NCBI GenBank assembly: GCA_013151955.1
Contig: JAADHH010000014.1
Span: 1,109-42,712, forward strand
DNA: 41,604 nt
Source: Chloroflexota bacterium
GTDB taxonomy: Bacteria; Chloroflexota; Anaerolineae; Ardenticatenales; JAADHH01
Reading direction: 5' to 3'
Shown here: in pieces, positions 18,325 through 24,965 of the stretch
How positions within the stretch are numbered: position 1 is the stretch's first letter
Layout of the letters: the number at the start of each line of letters is the position of its first letter
Notes under the pieces: generated by a model
What the model saw: the letters and a program-made list of their open reading frames with translations, nothing else
The model's database searches: none
What the model was told of the DNA's origin: nothing
Translations under genes and position numbers: made by a program

Positions 18325-18694
18325 CTGCTTGACCGACACACCTTTTCACGGGTATGGGTGAACACAGAATCACACCGCTCGTTCGGGGGGTATTCGTTTC
18401 CGGTTGCCATGACAGGCTGAGGCCGTCACTGGCTGGCGGCACGACAAAGTCGCTCAAGCGACTACCCGGCGCGCATTCAGCCGCTTGCCAAGACAGCCCA
18501 GTGCCGATTTCAATCCGGCACGGCCAGACGGTACAGGCCTCCGTGTCAAAATCACTATCTGAAGGCCTATAGCCAACCGGACCCGTGACGAGAACGCTGG
18601 CCACAGATTAGCCGAACAATCTCCCTGCTCTACTCAGCCTTGTTTATCCGATTCAGAAAAGTAGGGGCGTACCCTAGCGGTCGCCCTACGAGGG
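18325..18694. other. Non-coding stretch with several small hairpins
   Basis: No gene is recognisable here. Visible structures are AGTCGCT-CA-AGCGACT (18448-18463), GTGCCG/CGGCAC around ATTTCAATC (18501-18521) and GTAGGG(G)CG/CGCCCTAC (18661-18689). The last lies directly past the 3' end of the minus-strand prenyltransferase gene and may end its transcript. The first two resemble the hairpins before rplR. Confidence 0.6.
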
Positions 18695-19609
18695 CTACTG
18701 CGGTGCCCAATAGAGGATTATCACCGAGGCCATACCCCAAAATGCTACGGACAAGGATAATGCCCGATCCTTGAGGAGAAGTTCATCCGGAGCCTTCACT
18801 TCTCCGCGCACGTGAATCAGGTATAGGTAGCGAAACAGGCCGTAGAGTACGAATGGAATCGTCAACATCATCGTGTGATTCCTCGGCAGGTTGGGAGCCG
18901 AGAAGGTGTAGAGGGAATAAGCCATCACGGTCGTGGAAGTGACGAGGGCGATCATTTCGTCAAGGAAGGGGATGCTGTAATCTTGCAGCGCAGCCCGATG
19001 ATTGTCTGCATCTTGGTTTAACAGTACCAATTCCTGACGCCGCTTACTCAATCCCAAAAACAGAGCGAGCAAGGTCGTACAGACGTATAGCCAGGGCGAA
19101 AACCGTTCCACATGGAATATGACCGTGCCGGCGGCCACCCGCATCACGAATCCGCCGGCAATGGTCAGCACATCGATGATGACCACGTTCTTTAGCACGA
19201 AGGAATAGGCAATCATCATGCCCAGATAGGTGGTCGTAATAGCTCCAAAGGCTGTCCCGAGGAGAAAGGAGAGCGGCAGAAAGATCAGCGGTATGGCTAT
19301 CGCTGCACTCAATGCTGTCCGTGGATGTAGCTGGCCGGAGGCCAATGGCCGGTGGCATTTCGAGGGGTGGGCGCGATCTTTTTCGATATCTACGAGATCA
19401 TTTATCAGGTAGACTGTGCTGGAGATCAAGCAAAAGATGGCAAAGGCTGCTGTCGTTTTGGCCAAAAGAAAGGGGTGCAGCAATTTGCCATCGAATACCA
19501 GAGCAGCAAAAATGATGGTGTTCTTGCTCCATTGTTTGGGCCGCATGGTGATCAGCAGCCCCCGTAGTTCTTGGGATGTCGTATGTTTTGACAGCGATTG
19601 ACTGGGCAT
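18695..19609 (-). CDS. UbiA-family prenyltransferase, probable decaprenyl-phosphate phosphoribosyltransferase
   Basis: The 304-residue polytopic membrane protein has about eight to nine hydrophobic helices. It carries the metal/diphosphate motif NDLVDIEKD at residues 70-78, preceded by RPKQWSKN and followed by HRPLASG. These flanks resemble DPPR synthases (Rv3806c-like), which join phosphoribosyl diphosphate to decaprenyl phosphate, rather than quinone-pathway UbiA; the exact substrate is inferred. The second motif region reads LGLSKRRQELVLL. I chose the ATG at 19609 because a near-perfect promoter lies inside the longer frame (to 19645), so the transcript would begin at this ATG. Confidence 0.85.
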   Translation of the reverse strand: MPSQSLSKHTTSQELRGLLITMRPKQWSKNTIIFAALVFDGKLLHPFLLAKTTAAFAIFCLISSTVYLINDLVDIEKDRAHPSKCHRPLASGQLHPRTALSAAIAIPLIFLPLSFLLGTAFGAITTTYLGMMIAYSFVLKNVVIIDVLTIAGGFVMRVAAGTVIFHVERFSPWLYVCTTLLALFLGLSKRRQELVLLNQDADNHRAALQDYSIPFLDEMIALVTSTTVMAYSLYTFSAPNLPRNHTMMLTIPFVLYGLFRYLYLIHVRGEVKAPDELLLKDRALSLSVAFWGMASVIILYWAPQ

Positions 19610-19616
19610 GGGCCAA

Positions 19617-19645
19617 AGTATACCACCGGCTTGCGCCCTTGTCAA
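19617..19645 (-). promoter_or_regulatory. Near-consensus promoter giving a leaderless prenyltransferase mRNA
   Basis: On the minus strand, TTGACA (19640-19645) and TATACT (19617-19622) are separated by exactly 17 bases. Only 7 bases (TTGGCCC) lie between the -10 box and the ATG at 19609, so the A of the start codon falls at the expected transcription start. Confidence 0.75.
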
Positions 19646-19942
19646 CCTGTCCTTTGCGTTGGGGTGTATTTCAGTTTGGGGGTGAGAATTGTTTTAACGC
19701 AAAGGCGCAGAGGGATGAAAATCGTATAGGGACCCCCGCCCCTAGCCCCTCCCCTGCGAGGGGGAGGGGAACGAAGAGGATGGTGGAATCCTCATTCCGT
19801 CGCGTCCAGGCCGGCCCTTGACCAACCCAAAACGCAAAACTTTGACGGATACTTTTGTTCACGGTGCGCAAGTGGTGAGAGCGCCTTGCCCCGCAGCTCG
19901 ATTGGAGCGGGCTGCGGTTTGTTTCTGCCCAAGGGGTCACTG
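19646..19942. other. Intergenic region with a G/C-block hairpin
   Basis: Nothing coding is supported. CCCCTCCCC (19746-19754) and GGGGAGGGG (19761-19769) form a perfect 9-bp stem. The word CGCAAAGGCGCAGAGG at about 19,699-19,714 resembles low-complexity intergenic repeats. AAGGGGT just before 19943 is the tlyA Shine-Dalgarno. An in-frame extension of tlyA to 19886 is open but unconserved. Confidence 0.6.
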
Positions 19943-20719
19943 ATGACGGAGAAAAACCCGCTGGATGCCCTGCTCGTGGAGCGTGGTTTGGCAAAGACGC
20001 CCACACATGCTCGCGCTCTGATCATGACCGGTGCGGTACGCGTGAACGGGCAGGTGCGGACGAAACCGGGGATGCCCTGTCCTGTTGAGGCAAAGATAGA
20101 AGTTCGGGAGCCATCACCTTTCGCCGGTCGCGGCGGGCAGAAGCTGCTCGGTGCATTGGAGCGTCTCGATCTGGACGTCACCGGATTCGTGTGCGCTGAC
20201 GTTGGTGCATCAACGGGCGGTTTCACCGATTGTCTCTTGCAGCGGGGCGCTGCCCGCGTCTATGCCATAGATGTCGGGTATGGCCAGTTGGCGTGGAAGC
20301 TCCGCCAAGACCCCCGCGTTGTCGTCATGGAACGCACAAATGTCCGCCACCTGGATTCGTTGCCGGAGGCGATAGACCTGGTTACGGTGGATGTCTCTTT
20401 TATTTCGCTGACCCGTGTGTTGCCCGTGCTGCGCGGTTACCTCCGGCCAACCGGGGCAGTCGTCGCTCTGGTGAAGCCACAGTTTGAGGCCGCACGGTCC
20501 CAGGTCGAAAAAGGGGGCGTGGTGCGTGACTCCAACGTTCATCGTGCCGTATTACGGAACATCTGCCGGTGGGCCGTGGCGCAGGGATGGGTTGTCGCCG
20601 GCCTGGTTCCTTCGCCCTTGCGAGGTCCCGCCGGCAACATCGAGTTCTTCCTGCACCTTGCCGTACAGGGCCAACCTGTCGCCGATCTGGACCACCTGAT
20701 CGAGACTTGTCTGGTATGA
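19943..20719 (+). CDS. tlyA: TlyA family rRNA 2'-O-methyltransferase
   Basis: The 258-residue product joins an N-terminal S4 RNA-binding domain (residues 1-65, LDALLVERGLAKTPTHARAL and GAVRVNGQV) to an FtsJ-like methyltransferase domain. That domain has the SAM motif DVGASTGGFTDCLLQRGA, then VTVDVSFISL and ALVKPQFE. TlyA methylates cytidines in 16S and 23S rRNA in mycobacteria and affects capreomycin sensitivity; some homologs were called haemolysins. ATG 19943 with AAGGGGT upstream gives the canonical start. Confidence 0.92.
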   Translation: MTEKNPLDALLVERGLAKTPTHARALIMTGAVRVNGQVRTKPGMPCPVEAKIEVREPSPFAGRGGQKLLGALERLDLDVTGFVCADVGASTGGFTDCLLQRGAARVYAIDVGYGQLAWKLRQDPRVVVMERTNVRHLDSLPEAIDLVTVDVSFISLTRVLPVLRGYLRPTGAVVALVKPQFEAARSQVEKGGVVRDSNVHRAVLRNICRWAVAQGWVVAGLVPSPLRGPAGNIEFFLHLAVQGQPVADLDHLIETCLV

Positions 20720-20724
20720 AAATA

Positions 20725-20830
20725 ACGTGTCAGGTATCAGGTGTCACGTGTCACGTAAAACGTGATGCGTAAGAGGCAATACGCAATACGTTTCACGTCT
20801 TCACGTTTCACGCCCCGCGATTTTCATCCT
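20725..20830. repeat. Wordlike degenerate microrepeats after tlyA
   Basis: The region is built from overlapping short words such as GTGTCACGTGTCACGT, ACGTGATGCGTAA, CAATACGCAATACG and CACGTTTCACG. It occupies the first third of the 336-bp tlyA-methyltransferase gap. The same vocabulary recurs at 28,345-28,495 and 30,270-30,385. The remaining gap holds a promoter and otherwise nothing recognisable. Confidence 0.75.
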
Positions 20831-20969
20831 TGGTGGTGCGCGCGCCGCTCATGGGCACTGGTATGAAAACAGATGGCGTGTTTGGGGTTGCGTATTTCGT
20901 GTTGCAACGCTCCCTGCTCCCCGCTCGGCACTCCACATTTTTGCACCAGACCCCGCGCTCACTTCCGGT

Positions 20970-20998
20970 TTGACAAAGATGCGATAGGACGGTAAAAT
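20970..20998 (+). promoter_or_regulatory. Sigma-70-type promoter before the homocysteine methyltransferase gene
   Basis: TTGACA (20970-20975) and TAAAAT (20993-20998) are 17 bases apart. Transcription should start near 21005, leaving a 5' leader of about 50 bases before the ATG at 21056. The downstream glycosyltransferase gene is close enough to be co-transcribed. Confidence 0.7.
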
Positions 20999-21055
20999 CG
21001 GGTCGGATACAATGTGATCGATTCATGCGTAGCGCGACGAAAGGGAGGCAGCAGC

Positions 21056-21937
21056 ATGGCACGTACCCACTTTCGAGAATCCCTATCAAATCGCACGGTG
21101 ATTCTGGGTGATGGGGCGATGGGCACTATGCTTCAGTCTGTTGGGCTGGTGCAGGGGCAAGCGCCCGAGGAATGGAACGTGGAGCAGCCCGAAAAAGTCC
21201 TGGCTGTTCATCGCGCATATATCGAAGCCGGCTCGAACGCGATTCAGACCAACTCATTCGGAGGCAACCGTCTCCGGCTTGCACTGCACGGGTGGGAACA
21301 GCGGAGCGCAGAAGTCAATCGTCACGCCGCCGAAATCGCGCGGAAAGCGGCCGGCGAAGCGGTCTTTGTAGGGGGGTCCGTCGGTCCCACCGGCTCTGTC
21401 TTGGAACCGTATGGCGACCTCTCATTTGACGAGGCCAAGGACGCTTTCGTGGAGCAGGTTCTGGCTCTGGCCGAAGGGGGCGTGGACTATTTCATCATCG
21501 AAACGATGAGCGACCTGGAGGAGCTGCGCGCAGCCCTGGAAGCAGTCCGGGAGAACACGGACCTCCCGGCGATGTGTACGATGACCTTTGACACGCATCT
21601 GCACACAATGATGGGGATCTCACCGGAACAAGCGGTCAGCCGGTTGACTGAATTGGGCGCTGACTTGATTGGTGCGAACTGTGGAAATGGCCCCGAAGAA
21701 ATCGAAGCGGTTATTCAGAAGATGCGCAGCATACAGCCCGACGCCCTGTTCGCGACACAGGCCAACGCCGGCATTCCGCACCTGGAAGGTGGTCGGACGG
21801 TGTACGGAGCCTCTCCGCAGCGCATGGCCGAATACGCTTTGCGCATGAAAGCGTTGGGCGTGAAATATATCGGAGCATGTTGCGGAAACACGCCTGCGCA
21901 CGTGCGCGCTATGGCCGAAGCCCTGCAATCAGATTAG
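21056..21937 (+). CDS. Homocysteine S-methyltransferase domain protein
   Basis: The 293-residue TIM-barrel protein is the size of a single homocysteine-binding module as found at the N-terminus of MetH or in betaine/S-methylmethionine-homocysteine methyltransferases. The zinc ligands C209 (GANCGNGP) and C275-C276 (GACCGNTP) are present, as is the N-terminal DGAMGTML. It would transfer a methyl group to homocysteine or supply this module to a split MetH. No cobalamin-binding partner is in the window. ATG 21056 follows AAGGGAGG. Confidence 0.9.
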   Translation: MARTHFRESLSNRTVILGDGAMGTMLQSVGLVQGQAPEEWNVEQPEKVLAVHRAYIEAGSNAIQTNSFGGNRLRLALHGWEQRSAEVNRHAAEIARKAAGEAVFVGGSVGPTGSVLEPYGDLSFDEAKDAFVEQVLALAEGGVDYFIIETMSDLEELRAALEAVRENTDLPAMCTMTFDTHLHTMMGISPEQAVSRLTELGADLIGANCGNGPEEIEAVIQKMRSIQPDALFATQANAGIPHLEGGRTVYGASPQRMAEYALRMKALGVKYIGACCGNTPAHVRAMAEALQSD

Positions 21938-21980
21938 AATAGTTGCGCAGGCTGGCACACTGTCACAGAAAGGACGGACA

Positions 21981-22667
21981 TTGAAACTCTCCGTCATCAT
22001 GCCGGTTTACAATGAACGCCAGACAATTCGCGAAATCCTGACGCGTGTTCGGGAAGTAGAAACCATTCCCAAAGAAATCATCGTGATTGACGATGGCTCC
22101 ACCGACGGCACCCAAGACCTGCTACGGGAAGAAGATGGGCGAGATGGTGTCCAGGTGATATTCCAGCCATACAATCAGGGCAAAGGTGCGGCCATACGGA
22201 GGGGCCTGCAAGTGGCGAGTGGGGATATCATCCTCATTCAGGACGCAGACCTGGAATACGACCCACGCGATTATGGCGAATTGATCCGCCCTATCCTGGA
22301 AGAACGCGCCGAAGTGGTCTACGGGTCACGGTTCCTTGGCGGGCCGCGCCGGGCCATGCTCTTCTGGCACGCGGTGGCCAATCACCTCCTCACGCTGTTC
22401 ACGAATATCTTGTACGACACCATTCTGAGTGACATGGAAACATGCTACAAAGTGTTCAAAGCGGATGTCATCCAGCAAATCCCCCTACACGCCCAACGCT
22501 TTGAGTTCGAGCCAGAAGTTACCGCGAAGGTCCTCCGGCGGGGGATCCGTATCTACGAGGTTCCCATCTCGTATACCGGACGCGAATACTACGAGGGAAA
22601 GAAAATTCGGTTTCACGATGCGCTGATTGCTCTTTGGACGTTGATCCGCTACCGATTCACGGATTAA
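21981..22667 (+). CDS. Family 2 glycosyltransferase (dolichol-phosphate mannosyltransferase-like)
   Basis: The 228-residue GT-A fold enzyme starts MKLSVIMPVYNERQTI. It has the nucleotide-sugar motif IVIDDGSTDGT and the metal-binding IQDADLEYDP, with GKGAAIRRGL and VYGSRF as in DPM1-type enzymes. It lacks the C-terminal TM helices of larger members, so it is probably a peripheral enzyme that loads sugar onto a polyprenyl phosphate; the acceptor is inferred. The start is TTG 21981 after GAAAGGACGG. It follows the methyltransferase gene by 43 bp, likely in one transcript. Confidence 0.88.
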   Translation: MKLSVIMPVYNERQTIREILTRVREVETIPKEIIVIDDGSTDGTQDLLREEDGRDGVQVIFQPYNQGKGAAIRRGLQVASGDIILIQDADLEYDPRDYGELIRPILEERAEVVYGSRFLGGPRRAMLFWHAVANHLLTLFTNILYDTILSDMETCYKVFKADVIQQIPLHAQRFEFEPEVTAKVLRRGIRIYEVPISYTGREYYEGKKIRFHDALIALWTLIRYRFTD

Positions 22668-22697
22668 GAATCTGGACTCTGGCGTTTTTTTGTTTTT

Positions 22698-22877
22698 GCC
22701 ACGGATTACACAGATTTCGCGAAAAAAACGTATCATCTCAATAACTTGGGGAACGCCTCCCCCTGTCCCCAATTCTGGGGGAGCACATTCCCCCCAAAGT
22801 TGGGGGGGTAGGGGGGCATGACATTCTGCTCACCCCGAATTATTGAGAAGACACGAAAAAACCTGGAAATCTGTGGC
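22698..22877. repeat. GCCACGGATT-type palindrome split by the MITE-like element
   Basis: The left half (22698-22728, GCCACGGATTACACAGATTT at its start) and the right half (22853-22877, ending AAATCTGTGGC) are inverted relatives of the element at 14,311-14,376. They are pushed apart by the MITE-like insertion. CGAAAAAA occurs at both junctions (22720-22727 and 22854-22861). Confidence 0.6.
22736..22848. mobile_element. MITE-like element, copy 1
   Basis: This 113-bp non-coding element has terminal inverted repeats TCTCAATAACTTGGGG (22736-22751) and CCCCGAATTATTGAGA (22833-22848), which match at 14 of 16 positions. Its inside is made of C- and G-blocks. A second copy at 29,543-29,652 is closely similar along its whole length. 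It has no transposase, so it would depend on one elsewhere. It ends about 100 bp before purA. Confidence 0.75.
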
Positions 22878-22950
22878 TGAAAATGCCGCTGTTACACGGT
22901 CAAAATGACTTTCGCCAGACTCCAGTAAGAATCTCAGGAGAGTATATTTC

Positions 22951-24231
22951 ATGCCAGGTACGGTAATTATTGGTGCGCAATGGGGCGATGAAGGCAAAGG
23001 AAAGATTACAGACCTCTTGGCCGCTGAAGCAGATGTCGTCGTCCGCTACAGCGGTGGGCCCAACGCCGGCCACACCATTGTGCGGGGCCAGAACATCTAT
23101 CGCCTCCATCACGTCCCGTCGGGAATTTTGTACCCCCATGTCACCTGCCTGCTGGGAAATGGCATGGTCATTGACCCCGAGAATCTCCTGAACGAGATGG
23201 ATGGCCTCATGGAGGGCGGCATAGACATATCCGGTTTGCACATCAGCGACCGGGCCCACCTGATCATGCCCTATCACCGGTTGCTGGACCGGGCCAGCGA
23301 AACAGCCCGTGGACGGCAAGCCATCGGCACGACCGGGCGGGGCATCGGCCCGGCGTATACGGACAAGGCCGCCCGTCGTGGCTTGCGCATGCACCACCTG
23401 CTCGACGTTGGCCGGGCCCGGGACGACATCGAGCGCGCTTGCCAGCTCGCCAATCTGCAACTGAAATTCCGCTTCGATCATCCGGGACTGGATGTGGAAG
23501 AATTGATCGAGCAGTGCCAACGTTGGAGTGCGAGGCTGCGACCCTATATCATGGATACGGCCCTCTTCCTCGATCAGGCAATCGAGCAGGGACAAAAGGT
23601 CCTCTTCGAGGGGGCACAAGGTATCCTGCTTGATGTCGATCACGGGACCTTTCCCTTCGTAACCAGCACGGCAACGGGAATCGGTGGTGCTCTGACGGGC
23701 ACCGGTGTGGGGCCACAGGCGCTGCAACGCATCGTGGGCATCACCAAGGCCTACACGACCCGTGTGGGGGCCGGCCCCTTTCCCACCGAACTGTTCGACG
23801 CAGCAGGCGACCGGCTGGTGGACCAGGGTCACGAATTTGGCACCACCACCGGCCGGCGGCGGCGGACGGGGTGGCTGGATGCCGTCGCCCTGCGCTATGC
23901 GGTCCGTGTCAACGGCCTGACGGACCTGGCCTTGACCAAACTGGACGTTCTGACCGGCTTCCCTACGCTGCATGTTTGCACTGCATATCAGGTGGGGGGG
24001 CAGAAGACGACCTACTTTCCGGCCCGGACCGATCAACTTGCGGCATGTGAGCCCCTCTTCGAAGCGTTGCCCGGCTGGTCGGAGGACATTCGCGACGTCC
24101 GGGCCTTCGACCAGCTCCCGAAGGCCGCACAGCAGTACGTTCAGCGCCTCGAACAACTGGCCGGTGCTCCCGTCACGATCATTTCCGTTGGCCCCGACCG
24201 CGATCAAACCTTCCTGCGTGCTGCGGAGTAG
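22951..24231 (+). CDS. purA: Adenylosuccinate synthetase
   Basis: The 426-residue enzyme joins IMP and aspartate with GTP, the first committed step to AMP. The GTP P-loop GAQWGDEGKGKITD is near the N-terminus, followed by SGGPNAGHTI, GTTGRGIGPAYTDKAAR, the catalytic-region VDHGTFPFVTSTATG and GTTTGRRRRTGWLD. The length is normal. ATG 22951 follows CAGGAGAG. The ruvA ATG lies only 5 bp past its stop. Confidence 0.97.
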   Translation: MPGTVIIGAQWGDEGKGKITDLLAAEADVVVRYSGGPNAGHTIVRGQNIYRLHHVPSGILYPHVTCLLGNGMVIDPENLLNEMDGLMEGGIDISGLHISDRAHLIMPYHRLLDRASETARGRQAIGTTGRGIGPAYTDKAARRGLRMHHLLDVGRARDDIERACQLANLQLKFRFDHPGLDVEELIEQCQRWSARLRPYIMDTALFLDQAIEQGQKVLFEGAQGILLDVDHGTFPFVTSTATGIGGALTGTGVGPQALQRIVGITKAYTTRVGAGPFPTELFDAAGDRLVDQGHEFGTTTGRRRRTGWLDAVALRYAVRVNGLTDLALTKLDVLTGFPTLHVCTAYQVGGQKTTYFPARTDQLAACEPLFEALPGWSEDIRDVRAFDQLPKAAQQYVQRLEQLAGAPVTIISVGPDRDQTFLRAAE

Positions 24232-24236
24232 CCGGT

Positions 24237-24815
24237 ATGATCGTTGCGGTACGTGGCCCATTGCAGGCTCAAGGCGCGGACTATCTCGTTGTAGAGGTGG
24301 GCGGCATCGGGCTGCGCATCTGGGTGCCCCCCTCGGTTGCCGTGAAACACAGCACCATCGGCGACGAAGTGCTTTTGCACACGCATTTGCACGTTCGTGA
24401 GAATGAGCTTACCCTGTATGGGTTCCCCGCATTGGCAGAGCTATCCATCTTTCAATTGTTGATCAGCGTCTCCGGCATTGGCCCCAAAGTAGCGCTCAAC
24501 TTGCTCGATGGCGTGCAACCGGCAACGTTGCAGCGTGCGGTTGCCCACGACCTGCCGGAGCTATTGACACACGTGCCCGGTATCGGCAAGAAAACTGCCA
24601 AGCGGTTGATCCTCGAACTGAAGGGGAAGTTCCCAGATACGGAATTTGGGGGCGAGGCTGTGCCATCTCCGGCCGATACGGAAGCCATCTCCGCCCTGAC
24701 CGCCTTGGGATATAGCATAACCGAAGCGCGCCAGGCAGTGCAATCGTTGCCAGACCGCCAAAATCTTTCCCTCGACGAAGTTATCCTCAACGCCCTGCGC
24801 CAGTTGGGCCAGTAG
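24237..24815 (+). CDS. ruvA: Holliday junction branch migration protein RuvA
   Basis: The 192-residue product has an N-terminal OB fold (MIVAVRGPLQAQGADYLVVE), tandem helix-hairpin-helix motifs (SVSGIGPKVALNLL and HVPGIGKKTAKRLILELKGK), and a C-terminal domain III (ALTALGYSITEARQAV) that binds RuvB. RuvA tetramers hold four-way junctions while RuvB drives migration. ruvB and ruvC are not in the window. The gene is probably co-transcribed with purA. Confidence 0.96.
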   Translation: MIVAVRGPLQAQGADYLVVEVGGIGLRIWVPPSVAVKHSTIGDEVLLHTHLHVRENELTLYGFPALAELSIFQLLISVSGIGPKVALNLLDGVQPATLQRAVAHDLPELLTHVPGIGKKTAKRLILELKGKFPDTEFGGEAVPSPADTEAISALTALGYSITEARQAVQSLPDRQNLSLDEVILNALRQLGQ

Positions 24816-24835
24816 GGGCATCGCAGACAGGCTAC

Positions 24836-24874
24836 GTGCAGGTTGCCAACTTTCCAAAAGTTGGCAACCTGCAC
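24836..24874. terminator. Perfect 18-bp stem after ruvA
   Basis: GTGCAGGTTGCCAACTTT (24836-24853) and its exact reverse complement (24857-24874) flank a 3-base loop. The arms are themselves partly self-complementary, as in the AGAAGTT palindromes. It stands 20 bp past the ruvA stop and just upstream of the kinase promoter, so it may end the purA-ruvA transcript, though no T-run follows. Confidence 0.55.
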
Positions 24875-24882
24875 CGCACTTC

Positions 24883-24911
24883 TTGCGCAACGACAGCGGA
24901 CGTGGTACAAT
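24883..24911 (+). promoter_or_regulatory. Promoter before the sensor kinase gene
   Basis: TTGCGC (24883-24888) and TACAAT (24906-24911) are spaced by 17 bases. Transcription would start near 24,918, giving a leader of about 48 bases before the GTG at 24966. Confidence 0.5.
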
Positions 24912-24965
24912 GTGAACAATGAGGATTGGCTCTGCAACCTATAGGCTTGATCGGATAGAGAACCG

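Noticed and set aside
18400-18600. Possible CRISPR-like array because of several short palindromes
   Set aside because: The palindromes differ from one another, spacing is irregular, and no cas gene is nearby.
19646-19942. Small plus-strand frames before tlyA
   Set aside because: They run over G/C-block hairpins, have no Shine-Dalgarno and no recognisable product.
20831-20969. Riboswitch upstream of the homocysteine methyltransferase gene
   Set aside because: The gene function would fit SAM or cobalamin control, but the mapped promoter leaves a leader of only about 50 bases and no motif was visible.
22900-24261. 453-codon minus-strand frame covering purA
   Set aside because: purA on the plus strand has all family motifs; the antisense product has none and spans gene boundaries.
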